Below, in pieces: positions 16,301-24,335 of a stretch of DNA of 52,760 bases. The notes below the pieces were generated by a model. It searched no databases, had not been told where the DNA came from, and was given only the letters and a program-made list of their open reading frames with translations. The stretch lies in NCBI GenBank assembly GCA_020725555.1, contig DYEU01000031.1, positions 1-52,760 of the forward strand. The letters run 5' to 3'. The translations under genes and the position numbers were made by a program. Every line of letters starts with the position of its first letter. The stretch's first letter is position 1. This DNA comes from Desulfatibacillum sp. (GTDB taxonomy: Bacteria; Desulfobacterota; Desulfobacteria; Desulfobacterales; SpSt-501).

Positions 16301-18193
16301 ATGGCCGCGCTGCAGGTGCGCGCCCAGGTCCTCAAAAGCACCGAGATCGGCCGGTGGAAGGCCTTCACGGCGGCCTTCCTCCTGGGGGTGAGCAACCTGC
16401 GGCGCCGCCCGGTGCGCACGGCGCTCACCTGCACGACGCTCGTGATCCTCACCTTCACGCTGATGAGCTTCACGGCCGTCAAGTCGGTCCGCCGCCACAC
16501 GCGGATCCTCTTCGAGCCCGCGCCGCCCTACCACGGGGTCCTGCTCAAGAACCCCAACTGGCGCAGCCTCCCCCCCGAGGCCGCCGGCGAGATCGCCCGG
16601 GCGTTCGCCCCCGGCACGGCCCTCGCCCCGCGCGCCTGGATCGAGGAGGAGGACCCCACACGCCTTGCCGCCGTGCCGCTTGCGGCCAACGGCCGCCGTG
16701 CGGAAGCCCACGGCCTCCTCGGGCTCTCCGCCGCGGAGGCGCGGGTCTCGGGGATCGACCGGGCGCTGGTCGCCGGCCGCTGGTTCCGCGAGGAGGAGCG
16801 CGAGGCGGTCCTGCTGCCGGAGAGGCTGGCGGCCGCCCTGGGGATCGACCCCGCGCGGCTCGAGGAGGCCCGCGTCCGGATCGGGGGGGTGGAGTTCGCC
16901 GTGGTGGGGATCTTTTCGGGCCGGGAGTTCGAGCAGCGGCGCGATCTCGACGGGGAGCCCCTCACGCCGGTCTTCTTCGTCCAGGAACAGGCGGCCGAAC
17001 TGGGCGAGGAGGAGCTGGAGGCGCTCGAAAGCGGCGACGACGTGCGCGAGCTGCAGAGCCGCTACCAGCACGTGGCCGGCGATGCGACCGTCGTGCTGCC
17101 CCTGCCGTGGGTCATGGCCGCCGGCGGCAGCCTCAAGGCGGTCGCCGTGCAGGCCGGCGCCTCCTCGCCGCGCGAAGCCGCCGAGGCCCTCGTCGACCGC
17201 TTCGGGCTCACCCTCTACAGCGGCGAGCCCTCCGGCACCTTTCTCCACTACGCGAGCGACGCCCTGAGCTACAGCGGCGTCCCCAACCTCCTTGTGCCGA
17301 TCGCGATCTCCGTCTTCATCGTCCTGAACACCATGATCGGGGCCGTCTACGAGCGCAAGCGCGAAATCGCCGTCTACACCTCGGTCGGCCTCGCCCCCTC
17401 GCACGTCGCCTTCCTCTTCGTCGCCGAGGCGCTGGCCTTCGCCGTGCTGAGCGCGGTGTTCGGCTACCTGCTCGCGCAGACCGCGGCGCGGCTCTTCGCC
17501 GGCTCCGCCCTCTGGTCCGGGATCACGGTCAACTACTCCTCGCTCGCCGGCGTGGGCGCGATGGCGCTGGTGATCGGCGTCGTGCTGCTCTCGGTGATCT
17601 ACCCCGCGCGGGTCGCCTCCCGGATCGCCATCCCGGACGTGAACCGCTCCTGGACGCTTCCCCCGGCCCAGGGCCACCGGCTGGAGGTGACGCTGCCCTT
17701 CCTGCTGACCTACCGCGAGCACCGCAGCCTCGGCGGGTTCCTCTACGAGTTCTTCGAGGGGCACCGCGACGTCACCCACGGGGAGTTTTCCACCTCGCAG
17801 GTCGCGGTCGACTTCGCCTGCGAGGAGGCGCCGCGGCTGGACGCGGCCGCGGAGGACTGCCCCGAGGCCGCCTGCGAGGAGCCGCGCTGCCTGGCGCTGC
17901 AAATCCGGCTGTGGCTCGCCCCCTTCGACTTCGGCATCCAGCAGCGGGCGGCGATCCATTTCCGGCCGGCCCCGGGCGAGGCGGGGTTCCTCGAAGTCCG
18001 CGTCGTGCTCGAGCGCGAAACCGGCGAGGCGAACGCCTGGCACCGCATCAACAAGCGCTTTCTCGACATCGTGCGCCGCCGGCTGCTCCTCTGGCGCTCG
18101 CTCGACGACGAGGCCAAACGCCTCTGCGAAGCGGCGCTCGACCGCGCGGCGGCGGCCGCGGAAGCCGACCGATCGGGAGGCCCCCCGCCGTGA
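13331..18193 (+). CDS. Giant M28 peptidase-like / FtsX permease fusion protein
   Basis: A 1620-residue protein. Residues 10-35 form a signal peptide or signal anchor. Residues about 35-310 resemble an M28 aminopeptidase with an inserted PA-like segment, but the zinc ligands look lost: the usual HxD is TFYDG near 255, and the EE motif is absent from ATAGRAQAH near 298. A long helical region and a carboxypeptidase-regulatory-like beta segment follow. Two or three TM segments occur near 905-990; TM, a MacB-like periplasmic domain and the FtsX core (ERKREIAVYTSVGL) occupy about 1030-1440. A soluble C-terminal domain of about 180 residues ends the protein. A GTG one codon upstream is an alternative start. 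It is very likely the second permease of the ATPase encoded just before it. Confidence 0.8.
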   Translation: MGRAIHPRRGRRILWAGLLAALLAQAPAAAAAGAEFDAALQALASLGDRSPGTPGAARAAAFLRRELEGLGLGEVHLHRFHVPVPQAEGAVLRLPGRAEPVRLAALAGNAVTPPAMEEPERLREVVYVGDGDPAFFSGRPVEGAIVLMEFDSGRNWLLAADLGARALVYVDRGGSPRMRFEEKFELSPVDFPRFWAPLETLRAAFGDFEQAPEGRLGRAELSARAGWRRAAADNLALLVRGTSPARSRELLVVETFYDGAAWVPGRAPGADEAVGAATLLALARHLKEHPPERPVLLLATAGRAQAHAGLREWVWCLTARARELREARNDMQRLAERTGRTLRGLERLLAEGPAAIGAEAGEEAGLVRGALQERLKTEADRVSRRLMALRLAGGRDPQEIRRLSAERQLLRRLTWRADGVELSPEEARLLRAAAGEALRDQQAVLDDARAQREVYESAARMRSLLQEFEIAGVVSLHLSSRGDGVGAFHSGWFYPLRPRIHRTPAYSRLDRTLQEAAPRAAEASGIPDFLKDSLRPSRRKPWQSFLPDRPALGGEVSALAGLLGVTLATTHDLRAFWGTPEDTLERVDADYARRQAAGVCALLSALAAAPALQEGEVLPNGFSTLSGRARFLRHGELFADQPAPGTVLLCYQGSSRFYAWVDTRGRFRLSGVADKTHSLHKVVIEAYRFDPESGRIVGTIDKKATGKEAYRVRMNRRQMETDLVLFAGEGISLYRLLEPRSFRYLSRAEVIDGRREAEPLRWFMSRLDTWASTITTVFLEAGTPLKMTLSDTPLRRKGVLLNASPEHPTGTGYEPEAYPRLHRTAYRAARDLWMLISPRVAELERCGIVNERIRGLQAEGLAALAGAEAALAERRYDRFFEDAGRAWALATRVYDDVDRTQKDVLYGVLFYIALFVPFAFCLERLLFACVNIYRRILAFLGVLVALIAVIYQVHPAFRLAYSPIVVVLAFLIVGLAAAVTLILYARFEREMAALQVRAQVLKSTEIGRWKAFTAAFLLGVSNLRRRPVRTALTCTTLVILTFTLMSFTAVKSVRRHTRILFEPAPPYHGVLLKNPNWRSLPPEAAGEIARAFAPGTALAPRAWIEEEDPTRLAAVPLAANGRRAEAHGLLGLSAAEARVSGIDRALVAGRWFREEEREAVLLPERLAAALGIDPARLEEARVRIGGVEFAVVGIFSGREFEQRRDLDGEPLTPVFFVQEQAAELGEEELEALESGDDVRELQSRYQHVAGDATVVLPLPWVMAAGGSLKAVAVQAGASSPREAAEALVDRFGLTLYSGEPSGTFLHYASDALSYSGVPNLLVPIAISVFIVLNTMIGAVYERKREIAVYTSVGLAPSHVAFLFVAEALAFAVLSAVFGYLLAQTAARLFAGSALWSGITVNYSSLAGVGAMALVIGVVLLSVIYPARVASRIAIPDVNRSWTLPPAQGHRLEVTLPFLLTYREHRSLGGFLYEFFEGHRDVTHGEFSTSQVAVDFACEEAPRLDAAAEDCPEAACEEPRCLALQIRLWLAPFDFGIQQRAAIHFRPAPGEAGFLEVRVVLERETGEANAWHRINKRFLDIVRRRLLLWRSLDDEAKRLCEAALDRAAAAAEADRSGGPPP

Positions 18194-20217
18194 ACACCCC
18201 CTCCTGCGAAGCCCCGCCCCCGGCCGCCGCGGAACCCGCGGGGGAGGTGCGCATCCGCCTGCGGGCCGTCGCCCTGGGGCTGCTCCTGGGCCTGGCCATC
18301 TGCGTGCTCACCCCCTTCCAGAACGCTCACCGCATGGGCACGCCGCTCGGCGGCGGCCAGTTCCCCCTGGCGCCGTTTTACCTCCTGCTCTGGGCGATGG
18401 CGGCGACCGGGATGTTGCGGGCGGTCTTCCGCGGCCGGCGCTTCCTCACCGGCCGCGAGCTCCTGCTCGCCTGGGCGCTCATGGTCCTGATGACGGGGAT
18501 CGCCTGGACGGGGCTCGCCCGGGGCTTCTTCATCACCCTCACGGCGCCGGCCCATTTCGCGACGGCGGAGAACCGCTGGGAGGAGGTCCTGCTGCCGCTG
18601 TTGCCCGCCTCGTGGATGCCGCAGGGCCGCGCGGCGATCGAGAGCCTCTACAACGGCCTCCCCGGCGGCCGGGAGATGGGCTGGCTGGAGGTGCTCGGCG
18701 CCGTCCCCTGGGGCGCCTGGCTCGCCCCGCTCGCGGAATGGGGCCTCTTCATCGGCCTCGCCTGGGGCCTCATGGTCTGCATCGTGAGCCTCCTCAGCCG
18801 GCAGCCGCTCTACAACGAGCGCATGAACTTCCCGCTGCTGCGCGTCCCCTTTCTCCTGGAGGAGGCGCTCGACGGGGACCGCCTGGGGGCGCTCCTCCGG
18901 CACCGCTACTTCCTCGCCGGCCTGCTCGTGCCGGTCCTGCTGCACACGATCAACGGCCTGAGCTTCTACCACCCCTCGGTCCCCGCGATCCCCACGGTGC
19001 TGCTCGCGGGCAAGTACTTCCCCAAGACCGGGCTCTTCTCCGGCTTCGTCAAGCTCAAGCTCTATGTCTACCCGGCCTTCATCGGCTTCGCCTTCCTCAC
19101 GGCGAAGCCCGTCTCCTTCTCGCTCTGGTTCTTCTTTCTCGCCGGCGGGCTGCTCGGCGGGCTTTTGCCCGTGCTGGGGATCCAGGTCCCGGCGGCGGCG
19201 CTCGGGACCACCTTCGGCCCCACCCTCGCGCGCGCCGAGGAAATGCAGGTCGTCGGGGCGACGGCCGTCTTTTTCGTCTTTCTCGCCTGGCTGGCCCGCT
19301 TCCACCTGCTCGATCTCCTGCGCCGGGCCTTCGGCCGGGCCTCCGACGCGGGCGCGGAGGGCGACTGGATCGCCACGCGGCCGGCCTTCTGGGGGGCCGT
19401 CGCCTGCGGGGCGGGGATGACGGTGTGGCTCACCCGCGCGGGCCTGCCGCTCGGGCCCGCGCTCCTCGTGCTCGCCGCCTGCCTGCTGTTTCTCCTCGTC
19501 GCCGTGCGCGTCGTCTGCCAGGGCGGCATCACCTACTTCACCCTGACGGCGGCCCCGCTCGACGGGCTGACCGCCTTTTTCGGCTCCCGCCCCTTCACCG
19601 CCGCCGGCCTCGCCGTCGCCGCCGTGGTCCAGAAGGTGCTGTTTCTCGACCTGCGCGAGGCCCTCATGCCGGCCCTGCTGCACGCCCGCAAGGTGAGCGA
19701 CGGCGTGCGGCACCCGCGCCGCGTGGCCGCCGCCGTCGCCCTCTGCCTCGTCCTCGGCGCGGCGGCCTCGTTGGCGGCGATGCTGGCGGTCGCCTACAAA
19801 TACGGGATCCGCGATCTCTCGATGGACTGGGCGCTCCGGACCAACCTCTCCCTGTACGAGGACGTCATCCGCCTCGTCGAGTCCCCCGCCGAGCCCGGCC
19901 GCTGGGTGCTCTCCTTCGTCGCCGCCGGCGCGGCGGTCATGCTGGCCCTCGTGCTCGGCTACCACCGCTTCTACTGGTGGCCGATCCACCCGATCGGCTA
20001 CCTGACCGCCTACAGCTCGGCGATGGCCATTTTGTGGTTCAGCTTTTTCATCGGCTGGCTGGCGAACGCCGTCTGCCTGCGCTACGCCGGGCTGAGCGGC
20101 TACCGCGACGTGCGGCTGTTTTTCGTCGGCCTGATCGTGGGCGATTTCTTCATGGCCGGCAACTGGGCCCTCTACGGCCTCTTCAGCCACGCCAGCTACC
20201 TCGTGCTGCCGGAGTAG
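18190..20217 (+). CDS. Polytopic membrane protein, DUF6785/DUF6784-like
   Basis: A 675-residue integral membrane protein with roughly 12 hydrophobic segments. The start GTG overlaps the preceding stop (GTGA). After a short Pro/Ala tail come RAVALGLLLGLAICVLTP and MGTPLGGGQFPLAPFYLLL, which I recognise as the beginning of large uncharacterised proteins annotated DUF6785. A loop RMNFPLLRVPFLLEEAL in the first half and the motif CQGGITYFT in the second are probably functional. Oligopeptide-transporter-like ancestry is possible. The next gene encodes a similar protein. No function is established, but the tight coupling to the FtsX/ABC genes implies a shared envelope process. Confidence 0.75.
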   Translation: MNTPSCEAPPPAAAEPAGEVRIRLRAVALGLLLGLAICVLTPFQNAHRMGTPLGGGQFPLAPFYLLLWAMAATGMLRAVFRGRRFLTGRELLLAWALMVLMTGIAWTGLARGFFITLTAPAHFATAENRWEEVLLPLLPASWMPQGRAAIESLYNGLPGGREMGWLEVLGAVPWGAWLAPLAEWGLFIGLAWGLMVCIVSLLSRQPLYNERMNFPLLRVPFLLEEALDGDRLGALLRHRYFLAGLLVPVLLHTINGLSFYHPSVPAIPTVLLAGKYFPKTGLFSGFVKLKLYVYPAFIGFAFLTAKPVSFSLWFFFLAGGLLGGLLPVLGIQVPAAALGTTFGPTLARAEEMQVVGATAVFFVFLAWLARFHLLDLLRRAFGRASDAGAEGDWIATRPAFWGAVACGAGMTVWLTRAGLPLGPALLVLAACLLFLLVAVRVVCQGGITYFTLTAAPLDGLTAFFGSRPFTAAGLAVAAVVQKVLFLDLREALMPALLHARKVSDGVRHPRRVAAAVALCLVLGAAASLAAMLAVAYKYGIRDLSMDWALRTNLSLYEDVIRLVESPAEPGRWVLSFVAAGAAVMLALVLGYHRFYWWPIHPIGYLTAYSSAMAILWFSFFIGWLANAVCLRYAGLSGYRDVRLFFVGLIVGDFFMAGNWALYGLFSHASYLVLPE

Positions 20218-20245
20218 CCCCGGCGGGGTGCGGACCTCGAGGACG

Positions 20246-22207
20246 ATGCGGGAAGACCGAGAACTCCAGGAATACCGGGACCTGCTGCAGGCCCCGTCCG
20301 CCTTCGAGGAGGGCTTCGACTGGAAGACGGTCGTGGGCGCCGTCTTCATCGGCTTCCTCATGATGCCCGGGAGCATGTACCTGCAGCTCGTCATCGGCAC
20401 GGGGATCGGGCCCGCCGCGCGCTGGGTGACGATCATCCTCTTCGCCGAGCTCGCCAAGCGGGCCTACAGCGAGCTCAAGCAGCAGGAGATTTTCCTCCTC
20501 TACTACATGGCCGGCGCGGCGCTGCACACGCCGTTCCAGGGGCTGCTCTGGAACCAGTACCTCGTGCAGTCGGACGCGGCGCGGATGCTCGGGCTGGTCG
20601 AGCTCATCCCCGCCTGGGTGGCCCCGCCGCTCGACTCCCCCGCGCTCCTCGAGCGCAGCCTCTTCCACCGCGACTGGCTGGTTCCGATTCTGCTGCTCAT
20701 CGGCACGCAGATCATCACCCGCATCGACCAGTTCGGGCTGGGCTACGCGCTCTACCGCATCACCTCGGACGTGGAAAAGCTGCCCTTTCCCATGGCGCCG
20801 GTCGCGGCCCTGGGGACCATGGCCCTCGCGGAGTCGCGCGAGGAGCGCGAGACGGGCTGGAAATGGCGCGTCTTCGCGATCGGCGGCATGATCGGGCTCC
20901 TCTTCGGCGGGGTCTACGTGCTCCTGCCCGCCCTGTCGGGCCTGATCTTCACCGAGCCCGTGCGGCTGATCCCCATCCCCTGGGTGGAGCTCTCGCAGCA
21001 CACCGAGGCCTGGCTGCCCGCGGTCGCCACCGGCATCCAGCTCGACCTGGGCCTCCTCTTCGTCGGCATGGTGCTGCCCTTCTGGGCGGTGATGGGCGGG
21101 CTGGGGGGGCTCCTCATCACCCTGATCGCCAACCCGATCCTCCACCGCCACGGCATCCTGCAGCGCTGGCACCCGGGGATGCGCACCGTGGAGACCGTGT
21201 TCGCGAACAATTTCGACTTCTACCTCAGCTTCGGCATCGGCCTCGGCCTGGCGATCGGACTGATCGGGTTCTGGCACGTGGCGAAATCCTTCCGCGGCGG
21301 CGGCGCGGGGTCCCGCGGGAGGCTGCAGGACCTCTTCCGCCCCCCCCCGGGGCGCGGGGACATCCCCTTCTGGATCTCGATTGCGATCTACCTGTTCTCG
21401 ACCGTCTCCTACATCCTGCTCTGCGTGTGGCTGGTCCCGGGGTTCCCGGTGATCTTCTTTCTCCTCTACGGGTTTCTCTACACGCCGATCCTCTCCTACA
21501 TCACGGCGCGGATGGAGGGGATCGCCGGGCAGTTCGTGAGCCTGCCGCTCGTGCGCGAGGCGAGCTTCATCGCCGGGGCGAAGTATTTCGGCTACCAGGG
21601 CATCGAGATCTGGTACGCCCCGATCCCCATCCACAACTACGGCGGGGCGACGGTCGGCTTCCGCGAGATCGAGCTCACCGGGACGAGCATCCGCGGCATC
21701 ATCAAGTCGGAGATCGTGGTCTTCCCGGTGGTCATGGTCGCCAGCCTCCTCTTTTCGCAGTTCCTTTGGCAGCTCGCCCCGATCCCCTCGGCCGCCTACC
21801 CCTTCGCGCAGGAGCTCTGGCACCTGCAGGCGCTCAACCAGCTGCTCATGCAGACCTCGACGCTCGAGGGCGACTCCCCCTTCTTCCAGGCGCTGAACTG
21901 GGCCTTCGTCGGCGCCGGCACCGTGCTCGGGGTCGCGACCTACGGGGTCCTGAGCCTCTTCGGGCTGCCCGTCATGCTGGTCTACGGGCTGGTGCGCGGG
22001 TTGGGGCAGAGCACGCCCCACGGGCTGCTCCTCGAGGTGGCCGGCGCGTTGCTCGGGCGCTTCCTCTTCCTGCGGCGCTACGGGGCGCGCTGGCGCCAGT
22101 ACGCCCCGGTGCTGCTGGCCGGCTTCTCCTGCGGGATGGGCCTGACGGGGATGTTCGCCATGGGGGTGACCCTCATCCACAAGTCGCTCTCCCGGCTGGC
22201 GTACTGA
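20246..22207 (+). CDS. Second polytopic membrane protein, distantly similar to the preceding one
   Basis: A 653-residue protein with about 12 membrane spans. The order of features mirrors the preceding protein: FLMMPGSMYLQLVIG, a short loop with AWVAPPLDSPALLERS, a span ending RITSDVEKLPFPMAPVAAL, then a second half with FFLLYGFLYTPILSYITARMEG. FPMAPV corresponds to FPLLRVP in the neighbour, so the pair look like divergent paralogues related to OPT-like transporters. The ATG is preferred to a GTG at 20228 because GAGG lies just before it, but the choice is uncertain. It may form a heterodimer with its neighbour. Confidence 0.72.
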   Translation: MREDRELQEYRDLLQAPSAFEEGFDWKTVVGAVFIGFLMMPGSMYLQLVIGTGIGPAARWVTIILFAELAKRAYSELKQQEIFLLYYMAGAALHTPFQGLLWNQYLVQSDAARMLGLVELIPAWVAPPLDSPALLERSLFHRDWLVPILLLIGTQIITRIDQFGLGYALYRITSDVEKLPFPMAPVAALGTMALAESREERETGWKWRVFAIGGMIGLLFGGVYVLLPALSGLIFTEPVRLIPIPWVELSQHTEAWLPAVATGIQLDLGLLFVGMVLPFWAVMGGLGGLLITLIANPILHRHGILQRWHPGMRTVETVFANNFDFYLSFGIGLGLAIGLIGFWHVAKSFRGGGAGSRGRLQDLFRPPPGRGDIPFWISIAIYLFSTVSYILLCVWLVPGFPVIFFLLYGFLYTPILSYITARMEGIAGQFVSLPLVREASFIAGAKYFGYQGIEIWYAPIPIHNYGGATVGFREIELTGTSIRGIIKSEIVVFPVVMVASLLFSQFLWQLAPIPSAAYPFAQELWHLQALNQLLMQTSTLEGDSPFFQALNWAFVGAGTVLGVATYGVLSLFGLPVMLVYGLVRGLGQSTPHGLLLEVAGALLGRFLFLRRYGARWRQYAPVLLAGFSCGMGLTGMFAMGVTLIHKSLSRLAY

Positions 22208-22231
22208 GGGCGGCGGGGTGCGGGAGGGGGC

Positions 22232-23113
22232 ATGCCGTCGGGGCCGTGGCAGCGGGTGGCCTGGGACGAGGTGAGCCTCGAGATCCCGGCCCACTGGTCG
22301 CCGGTGCGCGTCGAGGAGCGGGAGCTCGCCTTCGAGGAGGGCGGGGAGGCGGCGCTCGAGCTCGGCTGGCGGGAGGTCGGGGCGGCCTTTTCCTTCGACC
22401 GGCCGCTCGGCGACCTGCGGCGCAAGGCCCGCCGGCGGGGGGCCTTCTTCGTGGAGCGCCCGCTGCCCGGCGGCCCGCCCGCGGGCCTGGAGGGCCGCGG
22501 CTTCGAGTGGCGTGAGCCGGGTCGCGCCGCGCTGGGGGCGATCCTCTTCTGCCGCGCCTGCCGCAAGGCGAGCCTGCTGCAGTTCCCCGGCGGGGCCGCC
22601 GCCGCGGAGGCCGAGGGCCGGGCGGCGCGCGTGCTGTCCTCCTTCCGCGACCACCGCGCGGACGGGCGGCGCGCCTGGCGGCTGTTCGACGCCGAGGCCG
22701 TCCTCCCCGCGCGCTGGCGCCTGCGGCGGCCGCGCTTCGAGGCCGGCCGCTACGCCCTCGAGTTCGCCTCCCGCGGCGAGGCGCTCGCCCTGCTGCGCTG
22801 GGCGCCCGCGGCCGTCCTGCTGGAGGAGCATCCGCTCGCCGAGTTCGCCGCGCGCTTCGCCGGCGGGCAAGGGCTGGAATTCCGCGCCTGCCCCCTCGGC
22901 GGGGAGGAGGGGGTCGAGGCCGTGGAGCGGGCGCCCGCCGCGGGGCTGCCGCGGCTCCTCGCCCGGCTCACGCGCCGCTTTCGCCGCATCCGCCTTTGGC
23001 ACGACGCGGCGCGGAACCGGATTCTCGGCGTGCGCTTCGAGGCCCGCCGGGAGATCGGCGACGAGGAGATGGAGGCGCTCTGCCGCGGCTGGAGGAGCCA
23101 TGATTCGACGTAA
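22232..23113 (+). CDS. Unknown protein with two tandem copies of one domain
   Basis: A 293-residue soluble protein without signal peptide; I do not recognise the family. Residues about 9-140 and 155-290 look like copies of the same fold. Each begins with a Pro-x-x-Trp turn (IPAHWSPV; LPARWRLR), continues with LAFEEGGEAALELGW or LEFASRGEALALLRW, and ends in a Cys- or His-containing strand. The last 14 bases overlap the PqqD-like gene, so the two products are probably made together. A GGAGGGGG stretch just before the ATG serves as ribosome-binding site. Function unknown; a partner or client of the PqqD-like protein is a reasonable guess. Confidence 0.7.
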   Translation: MPSGPWQRVAWDEVSLEIPAHWSPVRVEERELAFEEGGEAALELGWREVGAAFSFDRPLGDLRRKARRRGAFFVERPLPGGPPAGLEGRGFEWREPGRAALGAILFCRACRKASLLQFPGGAAAAEAEGRAARVLSSFRDHRADGRRAWRLFDAEAVLPARWRLRRPRFEAGRYALEFASRGEALALLRWAPAAVLLEEHPLAEFAARFAGGQGLEFRACPLGGEEGVEAVERAPAAGLPRLLARLTRRFRRIRLWHDAARNRILGVRFEARREIGDEEMEALCRGWRSHDST

Positions 23114-23474
23114 GCGCCGCCCGGCGCTTGCCCGTGCGGAGGCGCTCGGCTGCATCCCCGTGCGCAACCGCGCGGTGGTCGAGGAACGGCTGGAGAACGG
23201 CACGCTCCGGCTTTCCGTGCCGGTCGGCGTGCACCCGTGGATCGCGCGCCTCTCCGCCTGGCTGGGCGCACCCCCGCCGGAGCCCCCGCGGCGGCGGATC
23301 GAGCTCGACCGGCTCGGCACCGCGGTCTGGGAGCGCCTGGACGGGGTGGCGACGCTGGGGGAAATCGCCGCGGCCTTCGCCAGGGAGCACCGCCTGCCGG
23401 CGCGGGAGGCGGAGGCGGCGGTCGGCCGCTTCGTGCGCGAGCTGGGACGGCGCGGGCTGGTGGGGCTGCGCTGA
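23100..23474 (+). CDS. PqqD-like protein
   Basis: A 124-residue protein whose C-terminal 60 residues match the PqqD fold: IELDRLGTAVWERLDG, then TLGEIAAAFAREH and a final helix VRELGRRGLVGL. PqqD proteins normally bind a precursor peptide and present it to a radical SAM enzyme. No radical SAM gene or short precursor gene is seen nearby. The N-terminal half is basic and Arg-rich, with no recognised domain. The start overlaps the preceding gene by 14 bases, and GGAGGAG lies directly upstream. It is the last gene of the seven-gene cluster. Confidence 0.8.
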   Translation: MIRRKRRPALARAEALGCIPVRNRAVVEERLENGTLRLSVPVGVHPWIARLSAWLGAPPPEPPRRRIELDRLGTAVWERLDGVATLGEIAAAFAREHRLPAREAEAAVGRFVRELGRRGLVGLR

Positions 23475-23494
23475 GCGGGAGGGCGCGCCGGGGG

Positions 23495-23827
23495 TCAGAT
23501 CTCGCGCAGGGCGTCTTCCGGGCTGGGGAGGATCGGCAGGAAGGAATCGAAGCCTGCGATTTCGAAGACCTCCTTCACGTAGTCCTGCATGCAGCAGAGC
23601 AGGAGCTTGCCGTTATCCCGCTTCAGGGCTTTGGCGGTCTTCAGAATGACCCGCAGGCCGGCGCTCGAAATGTAGTCCAGATGTTTGAAATCGATCACGA
23701 CCCCGCGGGTGCCGTTGCTCAGGGCCTCGGCCAGGCGCTGCTCCAGGGCGGGCGAGGTGTTCGAGTCCAGCCTTCCCTGGAGGCGGAAGAGCCTTGCGTT
23801 CCCGCGGGTTTCCTCGGTGATCTCCAT
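23495..23827 (-). CDS. STAS-domain anti-sigma factor antagonist
   Basis: A 110-residue single STAS domain. DFKHLDYISSAGLRV contains the Ser that the partner kinase phosphorylates in SpoIIAA/RsbV proteins, and MEITEETRG is a standard beginning. I use the ATG at 23827 because GGGAGG lies six bases upstream; an ATG six codons earlier (23845) overlaps the preceding stop as ATGA and is a real alternative. It is the last gene of the exporter operon, immediately after its predicted kinase. Its dephosphorylation by the SpoIIE-type phosphatase at 28295-29755 is inferred. Confidence 0.9.
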   Translation of the reverse strand: MEITEETRGNARLFRLQGRLDSNTSPALEQRLAEALSNGTRGVVIDFKHLDYISSAGLRVILKTAKALKRDNGKLLLCCMQDYVKEVFEIAGFDSFLPILPSPEDALREI

Positions 23828-23841
23828 GTCGGCCTCCCGGT

Positions 23842-24294
23842 TCATCCCGCCTCGCAGGCGGGGGGTTCCTGCCGCTCGATCCGCTTGCGGAGCGTGAGCA
23901 CGTTTTTCCCCTGCGTGCGGCGGTAGCTCATCTCGTCCATCAGGTTGCGCACAAGGTGCAGCCCGAGGCCGCCGACCCGGCGCTCCTCGAGCGGGCAGGG
24001 CGCTTCGACGGGCGCACAGGCCACGGGGTCGAAGGGCACGCCTTCGTCCTCGATGACGATCGTCAACCGCCGGGGGTCCGCCCGCAGATGGAAGCGGATG
24101 CGGTGTTCCCCCCCCTGCGGAAAGCCGTAGGTGATGATGTTGGTGAAGAGCTCGTCGAGGGCGAGGTTGACCTCGAGCAGGGTGCGGGCGGGGATCCCGG
24201 CCCGGCGGCCGAGCGCCTCCACATGACGGCTGAGCGCCGCGAGCTCGCGGATGTCGTTTTTCAGCTCGAAGACGAGGCAGCCTTGGGCGTTCAT
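23842..24294 (-). CDS. RsbW-like anti-sigma factor / serine kinase ATPase
   Basis: A 150-residue GHKL ATPase of the SpoIIAB/RsbW type. The N-box is LALDELFTNII, the G1 box VIEDEGVPFDP and the G2 box GGLGLHLVRNLMD. Such proteins phosphorylate a STAS antagonist and hold a sigma factor or another effector. The STAS gene follows with only an ATGA-type junction. No sigma factor gene is present in the window, so the true output may be another target, possibly the exporter itself. Confidence 0.9.
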   Translation of the reverse strand: MNAQGCLVFELKNDIRELAALSRHVEALGRRAGIPARTLLEVNLALDELFTNIITYGFPQGGEHRIRFHLRADPRRLTIVIEDEGVPFDPVACAPVEAPCPLEERRVGGLGLHLVRNLMDEMSYRRTQGKNVLTLRKRIERQEPPACEAG

Positions 24295-24335
24295 GCCGTG
24301 CGGGTTCCTTCGGGGCGGTACGCAGGGCCGCTCCC

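Noticed and set aside
12869-18043. A very long open frame on the strand opposite the M28/FtsX fusion and ATPase genes
   Set aside because: High GC at third codon positions keeps the antisense frame open. Its translation is low-complexity (Gly, Arg, Glu, His rich), has no domain, and lies opposite genes with clear conserved motifs.
20183-23320. Another long antisense frame across the two membrane proteins and the PqqD-like gene
   Set aside because: Same composition artefact; the sense strand has membrane spans, overlaps and family motifs.
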